Positions 10,480 through 22,035 of a stretch of DNA of 64,000 nucleotides are shown piece by piece (the stretch's first letter is position 1; each line of letters opens with the position of its first letter). The notes beneath the pieces are model-generated. The model ran no database searches. It was given only the letters and a program-made list of their open reading frames with translations, and was not told the origin of the DNA. This DNA is from Escarpia spicata (lineage: Eukaryota > Annelida > Polychaeta > Sabellida > Siboglinidae), in assembly GCA_963995525.1 (NCBI GenBank), contig OZ023206.1, forward strand, positions 48,360,733-48,424,732, given 5' to 3'. Position numbers and translations under genes: made by a program.

Positions 10480-10912
10480 GATAGTTTTTCTATCGCAATG
10501 GTATCGCGGTATCTGTAAGTTCTATGCGTATTGCGATACTATCGCGATAGTCTCGTGGAAGCTAAACATGCTATTATTTTACTTAATGTCAGTTAAACAA
10601 CAACTCGCATGAACCAAGCCAAAATTGGCTTGTGACGTCATTGCTTGGATTTGGAGTTAGTTGTTTCACAATGGCAATCCTTGAGTAATGGTGTTTTCAT
10701 CGACGTTGGGTCGGTGGACTCGGTAAATAAGTAGATATTACGTAATAAAGTTGATGAATCACATGTGTATTACAGCGACTCAAGTAAACCTGCTCATAAG
10801 TTTGGCCAACTATCCTTACTATCGATAGTTCACTGAGCTATCGCCGATAACTATCGATAGTAAAATTTTCTATCGCTAGTATTGCATCGCGACATCGACT
10901 ATCGCGATTCGT
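10480..10912. repeat. Cluster of TATCG/ATCGATA words, possible decayed element
   Basis: Repeated TATCGCGATA, CTATCGATAG, TATCGCAATGG and CTATCGCTAG words occur at both edges (10488-10555 and 10810-10910) with a plainer centre. The two edges resemble imperfect inverted repeats of each other. No transposase is seen. TATCGATA is also a known insect DREF-type site, but relevance here is speculative. Confidence 0.4.
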
Positions 10913-11730
10913 CGTTAGGTCGCTGTTTTTTTTTTTAAACAGCATCCAACAGGCTCTCATACAGCTGATATATTGATGTGTTTACAATCTAACATTTTCT
11001 ATAAAAAATCATTTGTTGGGTGGCTCCTTTCCAAAAAGTGGGTCGTTAAATGTGGGGTTCGCGTGAAATCCCCGAACCCACAGACTACGGCCGTGTTTTG
11101 GGAATGATTTAGGAGTATGCTGTCATTACCACGCTGGATAAGAGTTAATAAAATAATGAGCTAAAATTATTGTTTTATTAAATGATTGTGTCTTATTCAT
11201 TCGTTTTATCGAAACAAATGACTAAACGTGATTAGCTTTGTTAACATTAATCAATATATAACGAAATATAATAATACTTTATGTCTTCTGTCGGGCTATT
11301 ACTATAATTAGTTAGTATACTGCAGGAATGATCATAATGGCCGCAGCTAGGTTGATGTATGCGATAACAGAAACAGTGTGTAAGTAGCAAATGGGCGATA
11401 TTTATTGCCTATGATCAAATGTCATGGCATAAATGACATCAATGCAATTGTATTGACGCAACGAACTGATTATTGTTCAAGACTCGACAAACAATACAAT
11501 GCATTAAATAAACATGATATTCAGCAAACCTCAAAGGTGAGGGGTGTTAACCGCCAAATACATTGCTATTAGGTAGCCGGGCCAGTCCATCCAAGGTCAT
11601 ATAATAATTATAAACTTCTTTCGCGCCTAAATCTTTACGAACCTGAGCTGAAAGACGCAACATTATCAATAATGATATCATCATTATTGCAAGGGACCGC
11701 CGATGCATGATTTCAAATTTGAGTTAATTT
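10913..11730. other. AT-rich stretch, nothing recognised
   Basis: No gene or element supported. A weak inverted repeat (GTGGGGTTCG...CCGAACCCAC) lies at about 11052-11082. Confidence 0.4.
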
Positions 11731-12000
11731 GTGGCGCAGTAGCACAGCGGCTAGAGCTTTGGACTCTCGACTGAGAGAACCCGGGTTCATATATTGTGTG
11801 GCGGTGTCGAACCTTGGGCAATTTGTTTACTCAACGTTGCTCACTCGACTGTATGAATGAGTACCTGGCTATAATCAGTGGTGGCTATTTTTATACAAAT
11901 AATATTCGCGCATTAATTAGAGCGTGGCTGAATGCTTCCCAGAGAAGTCGAGATGGTGTTCGATTGAACAGGTCTGCCAAGGAGTAAATTGTAAAGGATA
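11731..12000 (+). mobile_element. tRNA-derived SINE
   Basis: The 5' head has a Pol III A-box-like TAGCACAGCGG (11740) and a weak B box (GGGTTCATAT, 11784), at tRNA-like spacing. It is followed by the body words CTTGGGCAATTTG and GTTGCTCACTCGACTGTATG then AGTACCTGGCT, a conserved central domain familiar from SINEs of aquatic invertebrates. The 3' end is not sharply defined. The B box is degenerate, so the copy is probably old and silent. Confidence 0.7.
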
Positions 12001-13145
12001 CTGCTATTTAAGAACTTACCTTTTGTGTAAACTACGTAGGAGATAGTCTGTAAAAAAAGTAGGTTTACAAATATGTTCTGGCATATTCTCCTCTATATAA
12101 ATCATAGGTTGCTGAATGAAACGTTAGGGTGGAAGGACTTAGCATACAACTGTTAGGTGAGAATTTATGCACGTAACGATTGTGTTATTCAAGTATGTCG
12201 CTAGTTTTTATTGGCGTATGCTAATATTGTCTTCCCCTGCAAACGTTTTTGTATATTTTTTTCACACACGTGTCAACAATACGAACGTGCAGTTGGTAAT
12301 TCATAATCTCACGTGCACACCTTCGATTCCGGATGTACTGTGTAGTTACGTCATAACGCAAAAGTCGCTTTCAATGTAAAGTGTGCCGTGACATCAAACC
12401 TATTGTTTGCGTCATCGCACAAACAATGGTAGACATACAAAGATATTTCAACAAATGAGGTATCATATTGCTGAACATTCTTCAGGATAGTTAATATTTT
12501 TATGCAAACGATTTCTTTTTCACATATTCAATACGTGTTTTAACTTCTTATTGTAGACTCTTTCGTCAGCGTAGCACACAAACTCCTTTAGTACATGTGA
12601 TGTGTTCACGGTGTGTAGGAAGAAGACACACTGACCAATACCTCAACTTTGCGTCCCACCATCTCAAACACTGGAAAATAAGAGTCGTTAGAACCCTGAT
12701 GAACCGGTGAGAGACGAAAACATCGGAAGAGGGGGACAAGAAGGAAGATGAGAAACACCTCAGATAAGCCCTGAAAGTATGTGACAATCAGTCCTAAGCC
12801 AACTTATCCACCCAGGGCCGTAATCGCGAACCGCCTTTGCTATGAACCAACTTTTGGAAACGAGCCACCCGCCAATGGTTTATTAGGGAATTTTATGCTG
12901 TAAACACATCCATAGATCAGCTGTATGAAACGACTGACGGGAGGTTTTTTCTGCGCCGCCGTAATTTCAGCTTCTCCGCGCTGTTTCGGCTGGACCTGGT
13001 GACACCGGAAGACGGTGGGGGGGGGGATGTGCTGTTGAAAATGTTTCGTAAACATATTGCTGTTGAAAATGGCATCACTTTATTGTAACCTGAACGGGGG
13101 CACATTTCCAATGGTTTAGGGGGAACGACGCGTGGGCCAATTATA
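12001..13145. other. Unique stretch with no firm feature
   Basis: A plus-strand frame around 12890-13085 (VNTSIDQLYETTDGRFFLRR and onward) looks slightly protein-like but lacks a start and known domain, and is interrupted by a G10 run at 13016. I do not call it. Confidence 0.35.
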
Positions 13146-13149
13146 AAAG

Positions 13150-13210
13150 GTCTGCGGGCATGCCAAATTCCTATCGTCTAGAGGGGCTACGTGGCACACT
13201 TGATCCGCCT
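13150..13210 (+). repeat. Short dispersed repeat shared with the palindrome arms
   Basis: CATGCCAAATTCC, GTCTAGAGGGG and TTGATCCGCC resemble ACGCCAAATTCC, GTCTAGGGG and GGATCCACC at 30744-30800 (and the right-arm mirror). Probably a fragment of one interspersed family. Confidence 0.4.
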
Positions 13211-13470
13211 ATGGTCGATGTGTATATAAACTGTCCAATCTATAGACTCGACCTCCGTCTCCTTGTAAAGAAGCTACCCCGTGGCTCTAACCATTATGGT
13301 GTATTTGAGCTGTTGGTGCAGTACGCGATTATAATTTGGTTGTGTATTGTCAAGCTACAACCAATAATGTATTATGTGTTCTTGCCGTCATATATTGGTG
13401 GCAACAATGTAGGTTGAAATCCCTTGATATTTGGAAAATCAATAACTCATATGATATTGATCAAGTCAAA

Positions 13471-14030
13471 TATTGTAACGGATTAGCGAGGTCTCCGTAC
13501 ACTAGATGGCTCAGTCTAGTAGGGTTCTTATATATCAAGGTCAACGCATATGAGAAAGAACGGTTTTCGTGAACAAGCAACACAGAACGAGGAAAATTTT
13601 ATAAACTTTATTACAAGATATCCTTCTTTTGGTAAATATCTCGATTAATAAAATAAACAGAATAAAGAAATCCCGTAACCAAAATTTAATAGAACATAAT
13701 AAACGATAACACTGAATCTTTCGATTATCAAATTCCACTCCCTTTCTAAGGTGGATTATACCGCTACACGACCCTACACTAGGCGCCAAGTGTTATCTAA
13801 GAATAACTCCCTTAATATAAATACACAGTATAAGCTAGTCCTCGCGGACTCTCATTACAGTAATCTGTTACAACACTCACATATATATACATATATATGT
13901 GAATACTTCAAGGGTAAAAATACCTCACTTCAAACACAGATAACTACCAATCATAATACAGCAAATAATAGATACGTTCAATCAGAAAACAGACATTGAT
14001 ACTGGGCTAATCCCATCTCGAATATATACG
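13471..14030. other. Unassigned AT-rich stretch
   Basis: Starts with TGTAACGGATTAGCGAGG, reminiscent of an LTR end, but I cannot find a matching second end or polypurine tract. Left as unassigned. Confidence 0.3.
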
Positions 14031-14089
14031 AACGTTTGTTGAAGTCAACACGCCGAGCTCCGAACACAATTAGAACGGGGTATCTCGGC

Positions 14090-14395
14090 CGCACGAGTGA
14101 TGATGCCGGGCACTTGACGATTGCCGTCGTACGCCGCGAATTCTCGAGTCGCGTACGTTCTATGATCGCACGGTCGCAAACGATTGCGAAGTCAGTTGAA
14201 TACGTTCAACTGGAAGACGAAGCCGGGCAGTAGACGCTTACCGCCGGCCGTTACGAATTCGATCGAGAGGTCTTGCCCTGTCGCAAACGATCGAGAAGTC
14301 GAATGAACGGTTTCGCGCAAATGACGACGCCTGGCAGTATACGTTTACCGCCGGCCGCTGCGAGTCGCATTCGGTCATTCGTGTACTACTCTACT
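14090..14395 (+). repeat. Degenerate GC-rich tandem repeats (~100-bp unit)
   Basis: Three diverged units share GTCGCAAACGATnGnGAAGTC, GACGnnGCCnGGCAGT and ACGCTTACCGCCGGCCG-type words. Base composition is clearly GC-richer than the surroundings, and AAACGATTGCGAAG and TTCGATCGAGA words recur. It could be the leader of an old retroelement. A C-run follows at 14401. Confidence 0.5.
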
Positions 14396-14419
14396 CGGTA
14401 CCCCCCCCCCCCCCTATTC

Positions 14420-17400
14420 CAGGTGTATCCGTGTTATGTTCATGCAGCCCTTTCTCTGTTTGTACTGAATTTACGCCAACTATAGGGTAGGTTGGTATTG
14501 GGCAATCAAATTTATTAACACAGGGATTGCCACTGTGCACATATAATATATACAATAGTCACATCTTGTGCACAGCCAGGTACATCGAGATTACAGAGTG
14601 ATGGACCACACATGTTATGTACGACACATTTTGTACATTTAGAATAATCATACTAGACATTTACCAAAAAACCCTTGATTGCTGTTATATTAATTACAGC
14701 ATACCGACTGTAATATGCTTACAGTATATAGAACACAAGGGAAAAAGATACCTGGTGTGCAGACTGCACACCTTTCTATAGTACTAGCCACAGTAATTCA
14801 GCTTGATATATACAAAAGTGGGGGATAAAAAAAAACCTATCTTACAACATTCATGTAACATCCCTATTTAGTTATCTTGCATTATGTATGCTCATATGGA
14901 AGTAACTAACACACGCTATACATACAACAGATACAACGGGTGGGTGGGTGGTATTCAAAATTTTGTAGTCAAATCTGAAGTTGTCACGATGGCGAAGCGA
15001 AATGAAGTGACGAGAAAACCTTGCATCGTCTCCTGCCCACAATTTTTTTCCCGCGCCCGCTGCTGGCGGCATGGCTTCTTCGAAGCTCGATCAAACAGTC
15101 ACTCTGGACACTGAATATTACACACACACAAAAGCTTGGGAACGTAACCCACGTTAACGATTCCCACCACGCTTTACGACTTGACTTGCCATTCTCTTGG
15201 CAGCAGGGCAACCTGTCTCGTTCAACCCTGGATCTGTCCCAGTCCTTCGCCAGCGCCCAGATGGCGAAATGCGTACAATAAACGTTTATATAAGCGGACC
15301 TAATTACAAATCATATGACAAGTTTCCATCATTTCTATTGGCTAAAGCCATATACAATTCAAACTAAACATTGTGGAACACCCTCTAAGATTACAGTGAA
15401 ACCACCTGCTGGCAATGCTAGCAACAGAATACCACGCCCCACTGAGCGCATCTGCAACCGAGTTGCCGTAATTACGTAACCAAGGCGGTTGGTCAACAAT
15501 ATGTCTATTTACTGGCTTGACCTTTCTCATTTCCCAAATTAAACCTCAGGCAAGTAGATTTAACCATCTTGAAATAGCAGAAATGCTACAAATATATCAC
15601 ACGTAATTTCTTGGTTTCTTTCCTAGGTTTTATGTGTATATTTTTTCTCTCTCAAATATATAAATTTATCCAATTTCAATGACCGTCTAACCTTACCTTT
15701 ACAAGCGTGGTTCTACTATGTTGGTGTTAGAATTGTACTTTCTGAATTTGTTTTTCAAAACATTTCATGCATCAACTGTTACTCTTTTTTCACACTTTAT
15801 TTTGGGTTGTCACCAGCTCATAATACGTTATTGGTTGTAGCTTGTTTAAAGGTAGCGCTGTTATTGACTTGAGTAGAAGCTATAACATGGGAATCATGTG
15901 CGGTTTAATTTATTTAAGATAATACAGACAATCACAGCAATGAGTAAGATGTTGTATTATAGTCAAATATATATAAAATATACTATACTCCTTGGTGATC
16001 ACGGTTTCTCCTGTGCCAGGTAAGTTATTACTTAGTTGACTCATGCTTATGCTTGTTCAGAAACAATTGTGTCGACTAGTCACTTCAAAGACACAATTAA
16101 CCACAGGCGCAACTACGACCAGACGATGTAAATAAGTAGCATCATTATAGTCTACTGCTGCAATTTTGGGAGGTGGTGCTGTTCTAATTATAGCTCCTGA
16201 CCCAGGGATTATCGTCCAAACAGACGCATCGACTTTGACACATCTTGTAATCCACTTGCCAGACAAGAGATACAATTAACCAAAAGTGCTACTTAACCCC
16301 CACTTTAGTGCATCGGCACTTCCAGGTGTAAATTACAATTTTGATATACTCGTTTGTGCTGAATCATATAGAAAACGACATTGCTCTCTAGTCTAAAAAA
16401 ATCAGTTGTGTTACAGCCGTGTAGCATAGCTGTTAAGGTGTATCAGAATGGGACGAGGAAAGGCGAATGTGTTTTTGGAGGACAATCTTTCAGATGGGAT
16501 CACCTTGATGATATGTCGCAAGACATGTTGTTGTTGTCTTTAGAAGTTCCCATAGAAACCAAAAGTATACACCTCAACAATAAAAATATTGAATGAGTAT
16601 TGGTTTACATGATTTATTCATTGTAATTACGGAGAAATTACATTATCACATAAGTATGTACGGTATCAGCGGTATGCATGGTCATGGTAATTAGCATCAC
16701 ACGTTTTGCTTTCGTAACATCACACGTCAGTTATATATATGTATATATATATATATATATATATAAGTCTAGATGCTGCCTAGGGAGACCAGTGCATACA
16801 GGCGGGCGATCGGGAGACCAGGCTTATATTTTTATTTAACTGATTTTCCAACTATATCAAATCGGAACATTGTTTGTAAAACTAATTTATATCACATACT
16901 AAAAGTTTGTTGTCATATTTTAATGAATAACATATATACAAAAGTTGCGGTCTCCTTAAAAACTTTATGCTTAGATGCTGCTACGGGAGACCGGTGTGTA
17001 ACCGGAAGTTACATATATTTAAGTATAACTGTTTGCGTCAGTATGGCGCCGATGTGGGATATCCCAATAGAGTACTGATTATGATAACACATATATTGAC
17101 ACACGAGTTATATGTTTGCAAGCTTGTTGGATAATTAACACAAAGTCCTTAAAAAGACTAAACTATAAACAGTGCATGATTTCCGTTGGACTGGAGCTGG
17201 GCTGGCGCCCGCACACGACATGCAAGGCGAAGGCAAGGGTCCAGTCTCCAGACGCCGTGAGGCTTGAGTCTTGACTCTTAGTCTAGATTAGTCTTAGTCT
17301 TACAGCGTCAATGTCCAGTGGATGTCGATATTGATGTAATTCATATTAATAAACAAACGACGGATCTTTACCTAATATGTGTAATACACATCTACCGTCT

Positions 17401-17830
17401 CTTATAAATCAGGTTCAGCTGTATGACCTATACTATGTCTATAGCCATAGGTTAATACTAATGTGCCATTGGTGGGAGCACAAATCGTGCGTCCTAAACG
17501 TAGCTAGTGCGTTATGCCATTTTAACAAAATATTACATATGATATCTATGTGCTCAATCCCTAACACATATTCCGTAAAACCTGTTCAAACAGACCATTA
17601 GAATAGTTGTTTTGAGTGAACTATTTACGAAAACAGACCAGATGAATCCAACTATTGTAAAAGACGCAGTTGTATCAGTGCAGAATCAAGCAGTGCATTA
17701 AAATAGGCTAAAAGCATCAAGAACGCGAGTATTTAATTATACAAATTATCCCGTTTTGAATATATAATATCCACACGCATACGGTGACGATACAGTTTAG
17801 ACATGAAGATCCATTTTAATTGTGAAGTCG
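14420..17830. other. Gene-poor stretch
   Basis: Holds a short (TA)n tract at 16733-16765 and a pair of ~30-bp similar words (TAGATGCTGCCTAGGGAGACC at 16770 and TAGATGCTGCTACGGGAGACC at 16974). Frames such as 16381-16596 and 16057-16275 lack recognisable domains or splice support. Nothing else found. Confidence 0.4.
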
Positions 17831-17905
17831 CTGTGGCTCTGTAGCATGGTTGGTAAAGCGTTTGACGTCGAGTGATCAGATTCTTCGATCAAATCCCGTC
17901 GGTTT
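17831..17905 (+). ncRNA. tRNA-like relic or SINE head
   Basis: GTAGCATGGTTGGTAAAGCG resembles an A box with the D-arm, and TTCGATCAAATCCCG is a good B-box match at the spacing of a tRNA. The acceptor stem cannot be closed convincingly, and no body of a known SINE follows, so I regard it as a tRNA pseudogene or truncated SINE head. Confidence 0.4.
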
Positions 17906-19770
17906 TTTAGTGTTTATTTTATTTTTTAAATGTAGTTATGCTTCTTTACAATTGTAATAAAATTCAGCATCTATGAAATTGTATGTCGTAAAACAGTCAC
18001 AAATGATTTCTAATGATACCATGTGAATTTTGTTATCAAACAACATTCTTTTGAAGCAAGCCACATGTTAGATGCATTATTAGCGGCCTAAATGAGAATG
18101 ATAAAACATTGTACTACTGACACACATAATAAATAGACTGCGAATAAAAAATGGCAACTGGAATTTTAAAAAACAATTAAATGTGATAAAATGAATTTCA
18201 ATTTATGCAGCCCTGTGGCTATGCAAATCATTTGCAATGTGAATATGAATATATCATGTGCTTTATAATTCTCTATCAAAAGTCACAGACAAGTGAAGTG
18301 TAAAGTGCTCTAATAACATCATAGTCGAGCAGCAGATGTTCATGTGTGTAAACTGCTTTTCTGAGATATTGCTAGCCGGCATTCAACTATTGTACTGTTT
18401 TTATTTAAATATTGTGAATTTGTGCATGGATATGCATGAACTGGCATGCACCCAGTTTTCATATGGGGTAATGTTCTCGAGATACTGAAGTAGCTTGCCT
18501 AGCTGTATATGAATGTTAGTTACATAATTAATTGTTAACACCTCACAACAAGAAAAGAACGTAACAAACAGTTAATGCTATAAATTCAATCCAATCACTT
18601 TATTCTGGAATATTATAAGAGATATACAAGATTATAATGACTAAAATCTCCATCAGGGATGCCGTATAGTGGAGACGTGTATTGTCAGTGCATATTGCAT
18701 TACTTGACTAAGTTATACATATGATTCCTAATCAACACTTTGCAAACGGTACAAACCTGACACTGCAAGTTCCATGTTTATAACAAGCACAATAAAACAA
18801 TGAGTACTATAGACCCCATATAAACTCATGACACATTCATGTTGGTGAATGTTATGACAAATAGTGTGGCAAAATGAAACCTTCATTTAAACCATATTTC
18901 ACTTGTGTAACAATGCCATCAGATTAAAAATGAACAATCAATAATAAGCTGGGTTAAATTATGAATCGTATTCATATGAAAATTCTAGACTAGATAAACA
19001 TCACACATTTATTATAATAGCTACCAAAGGTGTATCTAGGGAGGTCACTGGATCATGGCTCCCCTTTGGAATTTTCTTGTTTCTTATATAACCCGTTGCC
19101 GCATTAATGTTGAGCTTGGAAAATAAGTGGGTGATTAAGTGTGGCACCTTTGGCCCCTCTCTGAGGTCCTACATAAACCACTAGTAACAACTAAAGAGAT
19201 ATCACCATATAAATTAATATATATCATATACAAACAATCAAACCCACACATACTAATTTAAGTTTTGTTAACATTCAAGTAAGAACATAATATGTGGGAA
19301 AACCACGCTGTCATTGTTATACTCTATTAAGATAAGTATGTATCATTCTTCCAGTAACGTTCACATATTGATAAGTATATGCAACAATTAAACATCTCAT
19401 TAGTGAGGTATTCGTTCCTCTAAATGACACTCATTTAAGCAGCTTTACATAATTTACTTTTCAGAGTTTTCTAAGTAATTGTGATTCCTTTTAGAGCTTG
19501 AAAACGATGAGTCACATAAGGTATGAACAAGGATAAGGATGATTTAATTTTCCCAACAGCATCTTACTTTTACATATATAGTGCACATAACTAATTTACT
19601 GATTATACCTTTTTAGAGCGGTATCCTAATCTCACATTGTCTTATCTTATTTTGCAACATCATCATTACTCTTAAAACGTATGCCAGAAAGTACGCTGAC
19701 ATAATTAAATTTGTACAAATACACACACACAGATAAGAAAGAGGACAAATTGTACTTCAAAAGTTGGACC
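17906..19770. other. AT-rich stretch, nothing recognised
   Basis: No supported gene, RNA or element. Composition is even and AT-rich. Confidence 0.45.
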
Positions 19771-19772
19771 AC

Positions 19773-20435
19773 TGATAGTCAGCTGTGAGATTCCACACGA
19801 AGACTTCTGGTGTGGAATCAGTACCCACCTAGTTGGAGAAAAAAAGAATAACAACTAGAGCTTCAAGCATCAGCTGGAATTAGAGATAAAGTGTTGGTGA
19901 TAGATAGAAAGTACAGGTAGAAAGTAGGAACACAGATAGTCAGCTGTGATATTCCACACGAAGACTTCTGGTATGGGCTCAATACCCACCTAATTAAAAA
20001 AACAACAACAACTAGAGCCTCAAGAAAAAGGTGGAATTAGAAAAAAAGTGCCAGGGATAGATAGAAAGTACATGTAGAAAGTAGGAACACAGATAGTCAG
20101 CTGTGAGATTCTACACGAAAACTTCTGGTGTGAATCAATACCGACCTAGTTGAAAAAAAGAATAATAACTAGAGCCTCAAGCATGAGCTGGAATTAGAGA
20201 AAAAGTGTCAGGGATAGATAGAAAGTAGAGGTAGAAAGTAGGAACACAGATTATCAGCTGTGAGATTCCACACGAAGACTTCTAGTGTGGAATCAGTACC
20301 CATCTAATTGGAAAAAAGAATAAATACTAGAGCCTCAAGCATGAGCTGGAATTAGAGAAAAAGTGTCAGGGATAGTTAGAAAGTATATGTAGAAAGTAGG
20401 AACTCCGATAGTCAGCTGTGAGATTCCACCTAGAA
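19773..20435 (+). repeat. Tandem repeat with ~158-bp unit, four-plus copies
   Basis: GATAGTCAGCTGTGAGATTCC recurs (with minor changes) at 19773, 19935, 20092, 20249 and 20407, giving units of 157-162 bp. Shared words also include CACACGAAGACTTCTGG, ACTAGAGCCTCAAGCATGAG and GATAGATAGAAAGTA. The last copy stops within the unit where a LINE fragment begins. Confidence 0.95.
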
Positions 20436-20769
20436 TTGATCCTTGATGTACACTCTATATGCCTGTTGATATATTAAGCATTTCAGATTGGGTTTGTTCA
20501 ATGTCTAGTTATTATTTATTTTGTTGAATAGATCTAGGCTACTCGTTTGATGCCATTAAACTAAACTTATCTATTAATATTGAATGGTCCAACATATCAA
20601 ATACCTTTGAGAAGTCCAGGTAGAATATTACATGGATTGTAAATCCATACTCGTTAATATCCTATCAATTAACTCGAGAGCGGCAAATGCAGTTAAATGA
20701 TCCTTTATAAATCCATATTGATTATCATACATCAGTTTGTCTTTTAAAGAAAGATTCATGTTGGTTATG
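20436..20769 (-). mobile_element. LINE reverse-transcriptase fragment (same family as 62,304 onward)
   Basis: On the minus strand it reads NLSLKDKLMYDNQYGFIKDH then LTAFAALELIDRI, matching NLSLKDKLIYDNQY and AFAALKL in the plus-strand LINE at 62,450. The nucleotide match runs on through CAACCCAATCTGAAATGC and CAAGGATCAATT with roughly 85-88% identity by eye. It represents fingers/palm RT sequence between the N-terminal palm and the PQGS motif. It is cut on one side by the palindrome boundary at 20,770 and on the other by the 158-bp array. Confidence 0.8.
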
Positions 20770-22035
20770 TCGTATATATATAGTGAACAGGAATGGTCCA
20801 AGAACTGACCCCTGCGGGACACCGCAAGTTAGTCTGTGAGGTTTAAACTGCTCACCGGCAATCAACACCGTGTATTGTTTGTGTTGTAGGTAGGCAGCGA
20901 ACCATGACAAACAGTGATCGTCGACGCCGATGATGTTGCTCAGTGTGTTTAAAAGAATGGCATGATCAATTGTATCAAATGCTGCGCTCAGATCAATTAG
21001 CAGCAGCACCACACCTTTGCGTTCGTCCATGTACCGAATCACATTGTCATGCACATGCAGAAGCGCAGTTTCAGTACTACAGTCCTGTCGGTACGCTGAT
21101 TGCAACGGCATATACAGGTTGTTTTCACGCATGTGTGCATTCAACCGGTTTGCCACAATCATCTCGACTAACTTTGATAAAAAGCACATGTTATAAATAG
21201 GCCGATAGCTTTTCAAAATGTCACTATCAAGACTTGCGTTTTTCAATATGGGTGTGATGACAGCAACTTTCATTTCATCAGGCATTCCTTCCAGCAAACA
21301 CTTGTTGATGATGTTCATACTAGGCTTTGTCATGACATCAGAGCACTCTTTTACCAAGTTTGAAGGCATCGTGTCAAGTTTGCAAGTCTGCGATGATGAC
21401 TTGCTCAGTAGTTGCGCGGTTTCTTCTTGTGTGACAGGCACGAAAGTAGAGCGATGACAGTCTGTGACAGAATGATTTTTGCTCACAAAGTCGGTACTCA
21501 CACCATGGACATCTGGCGCTTGTAGTGTGGTGCGAATACACAGGATGTTATCCTCAAAATAGTGTGCAAAGTCGTTGGTGAGCGATTCGGCACATTCGTA
21601 GGTTGGCAGTGTTGCTGTGTTACCCCGATGCAGCAGCTAGTTTGCGATGTTGTAGAATTGCGCTTGGTTCCGGACGTCCGACAATGTTTTCTCGTAATGG
21701 ATTTTTCGCTTCAGGGCTCATGTTGTTAACTGTGTTTCTTTGTTATACATACATGTCTCGGTGCACTGTTAATTGTGTCCTTCTGTATTTATGTTCAAGC
21801 CGCTTATGTTTACCTTTTGCAACTATGATGTCCGCGTTGTACCATGGCACGTCGTTTTTCACGGTGATGGTGCACTCTCTAGCAGGAGCATGTTGGTCGA
21901 ATATTGACAACAAAGTGTTGTTGTAACGAGAAAATGCTGCTGCTGCCGATTCGCTGGCTTGCTGACTAGTCAGACCAGAGCAAGTAATGTCATGGCTGAT
22001 TTTCTGATGGTTGCTAATTTTCAACTTACGTACAT
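20770..22035 (-). pseudogene. L2-like LINE reverse transcriptase, left-arm copy (C-terminus missing)
   Basis: Minus strand. The EN-RT linker (FDQHAPARECTITVKN then VPWYNADI) is followed in another frame by RT: PILKNASLDSDILKSYRPI, LIDLSAAFDTIDHAILL (catalytic palm motif A) and GVPQGSVLGPFLFTIY (motif B). The copy stops at the palindrome boundary before the YADD motif. It is inserted in Gypsy pol in opposite orientation. Frameshifts between the linker and RT show it is dead. The right-arm copy continues to the natural 3' end. Confidence 0.9.

Noticed and set aside
13471..14400. Possible LTR element beginning TGTAACGG
   Set aside because: No second LTR, primer site or coding sequence could be found; the start word alone is insufficient.
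16057..16596. Two ORFs of ~70 codons on opposite strands
   Set aside because: No conserved motif and no splice support; could be chance.
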